Positions 44,825 to 54,429 of a stretch of 64,000 nt of DNA are shown one piece after another (the stretch's first letter is position 1; each line of letters opens with the position of its first letter). The DNA is from Gari tellinella (taxonomy: Eukaryota > Mollusca > Bivalvia > Cardiida > Psammobiidae). A model generated the notes under the pieces. The model saw only the letters and a program-made list of their open reading frames with translations, was not told where the DNA came from and did not search any database. The position numbers and the translations under genes were made by a program. Where the stretch lies: positions 77,164,328 through 77,228,327 of the forward strand of contig OV277866.1 of the NCBI GenBank assembly GCA_922989275.2, read 5' to 3'.

Positions 44825-46243
44825 TATGCCTGAGATAACACGACAGTACGCTGCTGATACTACGACAGTACGATTGTTATAATACGACAGTACGAGTACG
44901 ACGGTGATAACATTACAATACGAAAGCACGAAAGTTACTACATGACAGTAAGACAGTGATAACACGGCAGTACGACTGTGATAACACGTAAGTACGACTG
45001 TGATACTACGAAGGTACACCGGTAATACTATGGCAGTACGATGGTGATACTATGACAGTACGACGTTAATTTCGCGACAGTGCGACGGTTATAACTAAAC
45101 ACGACAGCACGACAGCACGGTGGTGATACTACAACAGTACGAAGGTGATAACACGACAGTACGACGGTAATAACACGACAGTAAGCTGGTGATACTCCAA
45201 CAGTTCGACGGTGACATTACGACAATAAGACGTTGCTATTAACACGACTTTACGACGGTTATACACCGACAATACGACAGCACGCCGGTGATACTACGAC
45301 AGTTTGACGGTGATAACACGACAGTACGATTGTCATAACACGACAGTACGGCATGATACTATAACAGCACGACAAAAATACTACGACAGTACGACGATGA
45401 TACTACGACGGTGATACTACGACATTACGACGGTGATACACGATAGTTCGACGATGATACTACGACAGTTCGACGGTGATACTACGACGGTGATACTACA
45501 ACAGTTGGACGGTGATACAACGACAGTTCGAAACTGGTACTACGACAGTTGGACGGCGATACAACGACAGTACGATAGTGATACTACGACAGTACGACGG
45601 TGATAACACGACAGTACGGCGCTTATACTACGACAGTACGACTGTGATAACACGACAGTTCGACGTTGATACACGAAAGTTCGACGGTAAAACTACTCCA
45701 GTACGACGGTGATACTACGACGGTGATGCTACGGAAATACGACGGTTATACTACGACGGTAATACAACGGCAACATGACGGTGAACTACGACAGTACGCC
45801 AGAGATACAACGGCAATACGACGGTGATACACTACAGTTGGACGGTGATACTACGACAGTTCGACGGTGGTACTACGACAGTAAGACGGTGATTCTACAA
45901 CGATGATACAACAACAGTTCGACGGCGATACTACGACGGTGATACTACGGCAGTACGACGGTGAAACAACGACATTACGACGGTGATACTACGACGTTGA
46001 TACTACGGCAATACGATGGTGAAACGACGACAGTACGACGGTGATAACACGACAGTACGACGGTGATACTACGGCAGTACGAAAGTGATAACACGCCAGG
46101 TCGACGGATATGCACGATAGTTCGACGGTTAAACTACTACAGTAAGACGGTGATACTACGACGGTGATGCTATGGAAATACGACGGTAATACTCCGATGG
46201 TGATACTACGGCAGTACGACGGTAATACTACGGCATTACGACG

Positions 46244-46877
46244 GTGATACGACGGTGATACTACGGCAGTACGACGGTGATACACTACAGATCGACGGTG
46301 ATACACGACAGTTCGACGGTGATACTACGACAGTACGACGGTGTAAACACGAAAGTACGACGACGGTTTTACACGATAGTTCGACGGTGATACTACGGCA
46401 GTACAACGGTGATACACGACAGTTGGATGGTAATACTACGGCAGTACGACTGTGATACACGACAATTCGACGGTGATACTACGACAGTTCGACGGTGATT
46501 TTACGGCAATACGGTCGTGAGACTACCACAGTACCACGGTGATAACACGACTGTACAAAGGTGATACGACGGTGATACTACGGCAGTACGACGGTGATAC
46601 ACTACAGATCGACGGTGATACACGACAGTTCGACGGTGATACTACGACAGTACGACGGTGTAAACACGAAAGTACGACGACGGTTTTACACGATAGTTCG
46701 ACGGTGATACTACGGCAGTACAACGGTGATACACGACAGTTGGATGGTAATACTACGGCAGTACGACTGTGATACACGACAATTCGACGGTGATACTACG
46801 ACAGTTCGACGGTGATTTTACGGCAATACGGTCGTGAGACTACCACAGTACCACGGTGATAACACGACTGTACAAAG
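46244..46877. repeat. 317-bp perfect tandem duplication in the satellite
   Basis: 46244-46560 and 46561-46877 read the same, from GTGATACGACGGTGATACTA to CACGACTGTACAAAG. A very recent duplication. Confidence 0.93.
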
Positions 46878-46912
46878 GTGATACATTGTAATACGACAGT
46901 ACGGAGACTGAT

Positions 46913-47008
46913 CAACTCGCCGGGTTTCCGGCGTCTGCCCTGAAGCCATGTGAATAATTGTTTTAGAACAAACGCGTTTTTTAGGAAAGAATAACGTCTT
47001 CTCCGCTG
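46913..47008 (-). mobile_element. Family A right half at the satellite edge
   Basis: Starts inside core 1 (CTCGCCGGGTTTCCGGCGTC) and ends GTCTTCTCCGCTG. The left half is missing where the satellite begins. Confidence 0.75.
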
Positions 47009-47163
47009 TTAGTTAGATTTTGCTGTAGATTGGGAAAACGTTTCAGGAAAATAAGCTTTCCACCTACACAATTCGATTGATAACATGTGTTACTCTTACG
47101 GTAATTGTTTTAACCCTCTCCACGCAAAATGCACCGTCTGCTTTACCCGTTTCACCTCATTAC

Positions 47164-47270
47164 AGTGGAGACGACATTATTCATTCCCAATAAACACGTT
47201 TTACGCTAAAACTGTTATTCCCATCAGGAAACCCAGCGTCTGATCCGACTCAAATCAGTTTGTCAAATTA
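47164..47270 (+). mobile_element. Family A left fragment
   Basis: CAGTGGAGACGACATTATTC through AAAACTGTTATTCC to GCGTCTGATCCGACTC; truncated after the core. Confidence 0.7.
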
Positions 47271-47290
47271 AAATGTCAAATTAAAATGAA

Positions 47291-47605
47291 TCCAGCGCTC
47301 GCTCTCTACAACGACACCCAATGGGAGACACAGAGTGTGATTGTTGTTCGGAGGGAACCGTTATAGAAAGGGAAATTAAGACTTGGCTTACAGCTTAAAT
47401 CAATATCAGACGCTTCATTTTTTCACGCATCTGTACTTCAAAATGTCCACTTATATGTAACTTTGAGAAAAATTGCAGACAAAAAAATGAAGCAGACGAT
47501 ATTGCAGCAGTTGGACATACATGTATTGTTTAGGGAACTGCGACAATCGTTGTTGTACGGAGGGAACTGGTGTTGGGAGGCCCTTGTAGGTAGGAAACAC
47601 GGAAG
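47291..47605 (+). mobile_element. MITE family F copy, diverged
   Basis: GCTCGCTCTCTACAACGACA at the left, AACTTTGAGAAAAATTGCAG and AGCAGACGATATTGCAGCAG inside, GGAGGCCCTTGTAGGTAGGA at the right. Core 1 almost lost. Confidence 0.7.
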
Positions 47606-47831
47606 TAAGAATAGTCAAAACAGTTTCAGTTTTTTACATTTTATTGCAATGCATTTATAAACATGCAAGGCACTTTGGCAAAAATGAATTTCAAAACAAT
47701 TTTTAATGCAAAATAGTGTTTGTCCTGATCGGGAGTGTAGTTACTGGGTCTCTGATCTTAATCCAATCCACTTGCACCAGAACTTTATTCGCCAATGTGC
47801 GATGAAAGCGTAAAACTGGTTAGTATGTGTA

Positions 47832-48054
47832 CAGTGAAGAATGCGTTATTCGTTCCCGTCTAAACCTAAACGAAACGCAAACGCAAAAGAAGCTCTGTCA
47901 CAATCCCGTTTAATGTACGTGGTAAACAGTTTGAAGTCTGTGTCAGACGCCAGTTAATGTAACCCGGTGTCTGATCTTGCTCCAAATTCTCTGCAATGGA
48001 AATAATGTGAGCGTTAACGCGCTTATTGGGAAATAATTACGTCATCTCCACTAT
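47832..48054 (-). mobile_element. MITE family A copy, diverged
   Basis: CAGTGAAGAATGCGTTATTC to GTCATCTCCACTA. Its left flank (GCGATGAAAGCGTAAAACTG) is repeated before the next A copy, so this pair arose by local duplication. Confidence 0.8.
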
Positions 48055-48082
48055 GCGCGATGAAAGAGTAAAATGGTTCTTA

Positions 48083-49042
48083 CAGTGAAGAAAACGTTAT
48101 TCTTTCCCGTTTAAATGAAACGAAACGCAAACACAAATCACTAAAACGTAGACATTAGGGACTCTTTTTAGCAAAATCACTGGATTGCGTCCCTTAAAGA
48201 CCTAGTAAAGAAGCCGAAATACGCATTGTGGTTTTCTCCCTTTATTTCAATACATGACAGATTCCCCATGGCAGTTTTATGATACCGCGCAATTAAACGC
48301 GCCAGGGGGTCACCCGATGATAATGCTATGGTCGGTAATTTCCGTAGGATTAACGAGTGTAACAGCTTGAAATCATGAAATATAGTGTAATTCAACTTAA
48401 AAAATACTGTACAAGACACTAATCTATTTTTCTGAAATTTATATCATTAGAAAGAGCAATGTTTTCTCAATTTACCCATAACGGGGCGGATATTTGATTT
48501 TGATAAATAAATTGCTTTTAAGATCCAAGAAAGGTACACCACTCCCACGTTTTTGCATATTCGTATAAGAATATATAGGCAGCACTTTACTGTTTAAATA
48601 ATCAAAAAAATACTGTTGAAGATGAAATATTATCTTAAAACAAAATATACCATCATAAAGTGTAGATTTAGACCATTCAACTCATAACGGGGCGGATATT
48701 GTGATTTGAACAATAATGGTTTTATTGCAGTTACAAAAAAAATTCGTTATATATTCTATGTAACCTAAATTGATGGCTTCTTGCTGGAAAGTCGCTATCG
48801 GCTTATTTTTCAAGGGGAGTAACTCCCTCGATTAAGCCAGGCATTTCACTAAAATAGTCCCTATTGAAAGTGAAACCTTTGGGCACTTCTGATAATTCAT
48901 GTTTATCATGGTGGCAAACAGTTTGGAGCCTGATCAGACGCCGGGTTACCCGGCGTCTGATCTGGCTCCAAACTGTATGCAAAGGAAATAATAGTTTTAG
49001 CGTAAACGCGTTTATTGGGAAAGAATAACGTTTTCTCCACTG
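48083..49042 (-). mobile_element. MITE family A copy split by a 0.7 kb transposon
   Basis: Left part CAGTGAAGAAAACGTTATTC..CACTAAAACGTAGA; right part GGGCACTTCTGATAATTCAT..GTTTTCTCCACTG. Length without the insert is about 252 bp, matching the family. Confidence 0.85.
48158..48861. mobile_element. Element Q: 0.7 kb DNA transposon-like insertion
   Basis: Inverted ends TAGGGACTCTTTTTAG and CTAAAATAGTCCCTA. Inside, CATAACGGGGCGGATAT occurs twice (48478, 48683). An antisense 80-codon frame (GNLSCIEIKGENHNAYF) has no function I recognise. Probably non-autonomous; superfamily not assigned. Confidence 0.75.
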
Positions 49043-49331
49043 TAACATACTTTTCTACTTTATTTATACTGTAGCATATTCGCGGTTAATAACAAACATA
49101 AATTATGACCAATTTTGCGGATGAAAATTTAATTCTCAAAAGAAACGAGATCTAATTGAAAACTTACAGAATCGGGGGAGCCAAGCTTGTGTTTTAAAAT
49201 AGAAATTCCCCAGTCTTTAGTCATACAACAGCAATAAGAGGTAGGAGTTGTTGTAAAATTGTATTCAATGAACATTTATTAAAACACATGTGCACCGTGA
49301 ATACGTCATTATTCTTCCTTGTTTAAACGTA
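49043..49331. other. Short unassigned stretch
   Basis: AT-rich sequence between two nests, with no recognisable repeat or gene. Confidence 0.5.
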
Positions 49332-49379
49332 CAGTCCTCCCTCATTACAACGTCCCTCCCAACAATGACACCCTCCTTA

Positions 49380-49719
49380 CAGTGGAGAATCTGTTAATGG
49401 ATGCGTTGTTTGTCGCAATAAAAGCTCTACAGAGCTTATGTTGATTGTTTACAATATGCGACGTTAAATAAAGCTTGCCTTTGCCTATTATTCTTTCCCG
49501 TTTAAACGCAACCGTACGCAAACGCAAAGCACTAAAACGTAGAAAAGAACAACTTTTGGACAATTCTGATAATTCTTGTTTATCTTGGTGGCAAACAGTT
49601 TGAAGCCTGATCAGACGCCGGGTTACCCGGCGTCTGATCTGGCTCCAAACTGTCTGCACTGCAAATAATAGTTTTAGCGTAAACGCGTTTATTGGGAAAG
49701 AATAACAGATTCTCCACTG
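49380..49719 (-). mobile_element. MITE family A copy nested in F
   Basis: TA at 49378-49379 and 49720-49721. Removing it restores CCCTCCTTACAACGACA, the same motif as the inverse of 57860-57880. Carries its own insertion near the left TIR. Confidence 0.93.
49397..49492 (+). mobile_element. About 96-bp insertion in the A TIR (retroelement-like)
   Basis: Sits between GAATCTGTTA and TTATTCTTTCCC with a probable TTA duplication. It contains AGCTCTACAGAGCT and ends ACGTTAAATAAAGCTTGCC, like the 3' end of a SINE or truncated LINE. Confidence 0.6.
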
Positions 49720-50029
49720 TACAACGACATTTGCCGCAGTTCCCTAAACAAGACAATTATGTTGAACGCGTTTACTGCTTCAAATTTAAATTGTCGTCTG
49801 CTGTTCTTCTCAAGTAACATAATACACATTTTAACCGAAAAAACTTAATGACAAGTGACAAACAACTTGAATCCAGATCAGACGCCGCGTTACGCGGCGT
49901 CTGAACTTGATTCAAGCTGTTTGCAAATGTAGCCGATTTCTCTCTCTATAACGACTCTATCCAAACAACGCACATATTTTTTGTTTCCCCATGTGGTGTC
50001 GTTGTAGAGAGGGGCGCTATATTTAATAC

Positions 50030-50085
50030 CTCTGCTCCCAGTGGATTCTTCCATGCTCATACATGTATATATGATTTTTCTATTT
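50030..50085 (+). mobile_element. Family C left-end fragment
   Basis: CTCTGCTCCCAGTGGATTCT..ATATATGATTTTTC is the C left part, cut off where repeat G begins. Confidence 0.65.
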
Positions 50086-51545
50086 TAGCTCACCTGAGCA
50101 CTTAGTGCTCAAGGTGGGCTGTTGTGATCGGTCGCCGCACGTCGTACTTCGGTGTCGGTGTTGGTGTCCGTTTTGGCGTCGTCTGTTTACAATTTGTTTC
50201 AAATAACTTCTAAGAAACTAATGACCCAATTGTAACCAAACTTGGTCAGATAGATACTGTGGTTGTGAGCTTTCAAAACTGTTCAAAGAAAGAGGATGGA
50301 GTTATCAATCTTGTTACTATGGTAACCATGTATACTATTTTTTTTAAATCTTCTTCTCAAGAACAACTGGTTCGATTTAAATTTGTTTTTCACAAAACTG
50401 TTTCTCAATTGATATACTTTTAAACTTGTTAAAAGAATTTTGATCCGTCAAAAAATATGGCCACCAGAGGGCGTCGGTATTTTCCGTATTTACATAATAT
50501 TGACAACTTAAGTAAAACGTTTTTAAAATTCTTCTTGTCAAATACCATAAGTCCTAGGACAACAAAATTTCTTACGTAGCATCATGTTATGAATCTTAAC
50601 CAAGATTGTACAAATTATTATCCTGGGTCAAAAATGGCCCACCCCGCGGCTTATCAATTAGCATTGGAACACCTTTAAAGACCTTCTTCTCTGAAACCAT
50701 TATGCAGATACAGTAAAACCTCGCTATTACGACCACTAAATCGAAGGCTAATTGAATGTATAATAGATAGGTGACAGCTTAAAGCACGGTGGCATTGAAA
50801 CAGAAAGCTCCAAAAGGAGCTTTCTGTTTCACTGTCACCTTGCTTTAAGCGGTCACCTACAGTAAACACCCTAATAATGAACACAATTTGGTGGTCGTAA
50901 TAGAGAGGTTTTACTGTACTTTTAGTGTATTATTGTAGTATTGTCTTATGGTGTTCTATACTTAAATTGTTAAAGTTATAACCCTCGGATAAAAATTGCC
51001 CCGCCCCCCTTCTTCTCTGAAACCATTATGCAGATACTTTTAGTGTAGTATTGTAGTATTGTCTTATGGTGTTCTATACTTAAATTGTTAAAGTTATGAC
51101 CCTCGGGTTAAAATTGCCCCGCCCCGGGGCTTATCAGTTTTACAAAGACTTATATAGGAAAACAGTTACAAATCTTCTCTCAAACTGTAAGGCCGATACC
51201 TTTTATATTTGACATGTAACTTTGCCTTAAAGTGCTCTACCAAGATTTTCAAATTATGACCCCTGGTCAAAAATGGCCCCGCCATGGAGCTTATCAGTAT
51301 AACATTTACTTATACATATAGGAACACCTTTAAAAAACACTTCTGCTCTGAAACCATAAGGTCCAGACCTTTGTTATTTTACATGTAGCTGTTGCCTTAT
51401 GGTCTTCTTCTACGAATGTTCACATTATAAACCCCAGGTGAAAATTGGCCCACCCAAGGGTTATCAGTTTTACATGAACTTATATAGTAAAACCTTTCAT
51501 AATAATTTGTTCTCTGAAACCACTCGCCAGAATTTAATAACATTT
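50086..51545 (+). repeat. Mollusc-type dispersed repeat G, copy 2
   Basis: Starts TTTAGCTCACCTGAGCACTT. Same internal phrases as copy 1 (ACCAAGATTGTACAAATTAT, GCTTATCAGTTTTAC). Contains a local duplication (about 118 bp unit, 50683 and 51009) of which one unit carries an E insertion. Right end not clearly reached. Confidence 0.8.
50711..50916 (+). mobile_element. MITE family E copy with a matching empty site
   Basis: 206 bp. CAGTAAAACCTCGCTATTAC and GTAATAGAGAGGTTTTACTG ends are near-perfect inverse. TA at 50709-50710 and 50917-50918. Core 2 variant hairpin AAAGCTCCAAAAGGAGCTTT. The duplicated host unit at 51020-51050 has the same flanks joined with one TA. Confidence 0.95.
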
Positions 51546-51699
51546 TGCATGAATAGCATTTAGGACTGCTGGTGACCCTTTATTATAGGACTGATCTTAT
51601 CATGATAGGGTTCTACATGCAACAGACCACATACAGTTAATGACAAACTTTTCATTCAACATATTCATCCCTCTATTATGATCTATTAAAAAATCTTAT

Positions 51700-51833
51700 T
51701 TGTCGTTTGCTTGGTTATCACAAACTGTCGTGATGCAAAAATGTTTATATTACTTGCTCCAAACTGTTGGTACTGGAAATTTAAGTTCTAGCGTAAACGC
51801 GTTTATTGGGAAAGAGTAACGTTTTCTCCACTG
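51700..51833 (-). mobile_element. Family A right half
   Basis: TTGCTCCAAACTGTTGGTAC through AGCGTAAACGCGTTTATTGG to GTTTTCTCCACTG-TA; left half lost. Confidence 0.75.
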
Positions 51834-51839
51834 TAACTT

Positions 51840-52320
51840 TGTCATCTGAGTTCTGTACGTTTAATTTAAAGGATTGACAATGAAATAGAATACATGTTTG
51901 GGGTCGAGATATTCGAACGGTTTCCGCAGATATCCGGTTTTCAGGATTCCCGTTGTCATATATTATACCGGATCGTGTGATTTAACCGTGTAAACGTAGA
52001 TTAAATACGTTTGCCAGCCTCTTTAAAATTCAAAGGAAATCTAAGTCCAACACATTTGTAACACAACTTGTCCGTTTTGAATGTCCGGTGATTTATGGAA
52101 ATCTAGGGTCAGCTGAGGATAAGGACCCTTTTCGCCACTGTCCATCGCCCCATATGTTTGCCTTGCTCTGTCAACTCCAGGGCCTCTGGAATGTGGGGCC
52201 ATAACTCATTTCTCCATCATAGCATTAAACACACCACAGTAGAAAGGCTCAATGCCGTTGTCACCTACCGAGATACAAATGGCTTCAAACTGACACTGCG
52301 TGGTACAATACGAACGCTTT
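51840..52320. other. Unassigned intergenic stretch
   Basis: No repeat family or coding exon recognised. An open frame at 52158-52385 runs into an A fragment and shows no motif. Confidence 0.5.
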
Positions 52321-52365
52321 GTACAGTAGAGGAGATGTTTTGTTTCCCTTTTAAAACGCGGTTGT
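52321..52365 (+). mobile_element. Family A left-end fragment
   Basis: GTACAGTAGAGGAGATGTTT and TTTAAAACGCGGTTGTGCT, truncated where family B begins. Confidence 0.65.
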
Positions 52366-52670
52366 GCTTAGCACTTTACCCCTAAATACGCATTCAGGGC
52401 TCCAGATTAGAGGGAGTAAACGGCACAAATTCAACATTTTCTCACTCATTTCAGGACAAAATTATATGGTGTTACTTCTCATTAGAATCGTCTCGAAGAG
52501 ACGATTCTAATGAATTGTAACATCATAGGATTTGATGCAGAAAAAAAGATTTTAATTTTTGAAATACTCCCCTAATCTGGGGCCCTGTGTCTTTTTACGC
52601 ATTCAACTTGTTCCTCCATTGCAGGAAAATAGTTCAACTTTATACAGACATGACTATACATGTAACATGT
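52366..52670 (-). mobile_element. MITE family B remnant split by R
   Basis: TTTACCCCTAAATACGCATT before the insertion, TTTTTACGCATTCAACTTGT and ATAGTTCAACTTTATACAGA after it, as in reverse B copies. It ends at the (CT)n tract. Confidence 0.65.
52395..52587. mobile_element. hAT-like element R with perfect central hairpin
   Basis: Ends CAGGGCTCCAGATTAGAGGG and ACTCCCCTAATCTGGGGCCCTG shortened (CCCCTAATCTGGGGCCCTG). Central hairpin CATTAGAATCGTCTC, loop GAA, inverse (52480-52512). 8-bp flanks TACGCATT/TGTCTTTT may be a decayed duplication. Confidence 0.8.
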
Positions 52671-52671
52671 A

Positions 52672-52672
<1 letters not shown>

Positions 52673-52741
<69 letters not shown>
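52673..52741. repeat. (CT)n microsatellite
   Basis: About 34 uninterrupted CT units, continuing imperfectly to about 52775. Confidence 0.97.
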
Positions 52742-52745
<4 letters not shown>

Positions 52746-52838
52746 CTCCTCTCTCTATCTCTCTGCCTCTCAGAGTCTTTATCTCTGTATGTCTACTGTA
52801 AGCAATTGTTCCTATATCCTAGCAGCTGGTAGCATTAA

Positions 52839-53081
52839 CTCTTTCCTCCCTGAAATTTCAAATGGACAATCCCAGTTTCCATTTTAGTCTAGTCTATTTA
52901 TGAGTTTTAAGGATTGTTTTTGTCAATGTTTTGCATTTTGACAAACAGTGAATACCGAGATCAGAGGGCTCCGTAAGGAGCCCTCAGATCTTGGTCTTCA
53001 CTGTTTGCATGGGACAAGTGCACTTTTCACATGTATACTGTTTGAAAAGGACGCCTAAATACGGGACTAGGGTTCAAAGGG
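52839..53081 (-). mobile_element. MITE family I copy 2
   Basis: TTAA at 52835-52838 and 53082-53085. CTCTTTCCTCCCTGAAATTT and GGGACTAGGGTTCAAAGGG ends. Core GATCAGAGGGCTCCGTAAGG and inverse. Same structure as the copy beside the FGF acceptor. Confidence 0.9.
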
Positions 53082-53169
53082 TTAAGACATATTCTACTTC
53101 ACTCTCAACCTGCTTCAAGTTTTGTCACTTGCCTTCACAACTAGAAACAGGCTATGAAGAAATGGGTTT

Positions 53170-53575
53170 AACAAATGTACCAACTGCAAAAAGTTTGGAA
53201 CCTGATCAGATGCCTTGTTACTCGAAACTGTTTGCAACCGATATTGAAATATATTTTAAAAATTGTCAACATGCGATCTTTTTTATTTAATTACATTGCA
53301 CTTGTGTTTGATTTCGTTTTGTTTAACCAATTTTTACGCCCAGTGGATTCTGCCATGTTTATATATTGGATTAGTCCATTTTTATCAAAGGGATGCCTGG
53401 TCAAATTTTTCATTTTCATTCTGTTTTATATTGAATTTCCTATAAGCAAACAGTGTAGACTCTGACCAGACGCCGCATAATGCGGCGTCTGATCAGAGTC
53501 TACACTGTTTGCCTATGTCCCATTTATGGGATCGTGGGCACAAATGGGTTAAACATGAACGAATAATGCCTTCCC
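53170..53575 (+). mobile_element. Family A copy split by C
   Basis: Core 1 relative AGTTTGGAACCTGATCAGAT and spacer TTACATTGCACTTGTGTTTG before the insertion; AACATGAACGAATAATGCCT after it. Left TIR decayed. Confidence 0.6.
53327..53548 (+). mobile_element. MITE family C in the TTAA of A
   Basis: TTAA at 53323-53326 and 53549-53552. CCAATTTTTACGCCCAGTGG to GGGCACAAATGGG. Core 1 variant CAGACGCCGCATAATGCGGC. Confidence 0.88.
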
Positions 53576-53933
53576 AATTATATCGAAACCCAATATACAT
53601 GTAATAGAATATTCAGCATTTCGTATTTCTGTTGCGCCTAGCTCGTAACATCTTCATTACAGAAAAAAATTGTCCGGTGCATATTTCCTATATTATACAT
53701 GTATACATGTATGCTAGCGAAATCGATGCTTAAATACATTTTCATCTTGGAATGGTGGAGTGTAGCGTACCATTGTCAGATTAATTGGACATTGACCTTG
53801 ACTTTTGACCCAAATGTGAGAGTACAATCTTCGGACGGCAAAGTACCACATGCAATTATAAGACCTTTCCCTCAGACCTCTATTATTGAGACAGTTTGTT
53901 CCGGGTATATTATTGTACGTGGTCAGTGGAGAA

Positions 53934-54163
53934 AACGTTATTCTTTCCCGTTTAAACGAAACGAAACGCAAACCACTAAAACGTAGAAAAGTGCAACTTT
54001 TGGACAATTCTGATAATTCATGTTTATCTGGGTGACAAACAGTTTGGACCCTGATCAGACGCCGGGTTACCTCGCGTCTGATCTGGCTCCAAACTGTTTG
54101 TAATAGAAATAATAGTTTTAGCGTAAACGCGTTTATTGGGAAAGAATAACGTTTTCTCCACTG
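53934..54163 (-). mobile_element. MITE family A copy without TA flanks
   Basis: CAGTGGAGAAAACGTTATTC to GTTTTCTCCACTG. Flanks are GT and AA rather than TA. Core tip GGGTTACCTCGCG. Confidence 0.88.
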
Positions 54164-54342
54164 AAGTTTGTTCTGGGCATATTTTTTACTACATAAGATA
54201 AGGAAATCAGCCTCGGTATGTAACTTAGGTACATCTCGGAATGTGAATCGTCGTGTTCTATATTCATGTTACTGTGACCTTGACTCTTGATTTTTGATAT
54301 CAATTACAGTATTAAAACAAGCATAGTATTGGAAAAACACAA

Positions 54343-54358
54343 CCCCCCCCCCCCCCCC
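54343..54358. repeat. Poly-C tract (16 C)
   Basis: Homopolymer after GGAAAAACACAA; length uncertain in most assemblies. Confidence 0.9.
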
Positions 54359-54429
54359 TCCCATCAATCAGTATGTTCGGTAATGTAATGCTTAATTGCA
54401 AAAGTAATTTGAAGGTCAAGGCAATGTAA

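Larger units (their letters stand above)
42745..46912. repeat. 22-bp satellite array, about 4.2 kb
   Basis: Variants of a 22-bp unit (CAGTACGACGGTGATACTACGA shortened: CAGTACGACGGTGATACTAC plus GA), itself built of two related 8-mers (ACGACAGT, ACGACGGT) plus GATACT or GATAAC. CpG-dense compared with the AT-rich surroundings. Three blocks have higher-order periods (listed separately). Open frames here are periodic artefacts. Confidence 0.95.
49332..50019. mobile_element. MITE family F copy hosting A
   Basis: CAGTCCTCCCTCATTACAAC at the left, TTGTAGAGAGGGGCGCTA-TA at the right. Core 1 (CAGACGCCGCGTTACGCGGC) at 49870-49900 and GTCGTCTGCTGTTCTTCTC inside. Length without inserts is about 346 bp, close to the copy at 57566. 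Confidence 0.88.

Noticed and set aside
48177..48419. 80-codon antisense frame in element Q
   Set aside because: Could be a relic of an element-encoded protein, but no motif is recognisable and it stops well inside the element.
52559..52832. Serine/leucine repeat open frames
   Set aside because: Translation of the (CT)n microsatellite.
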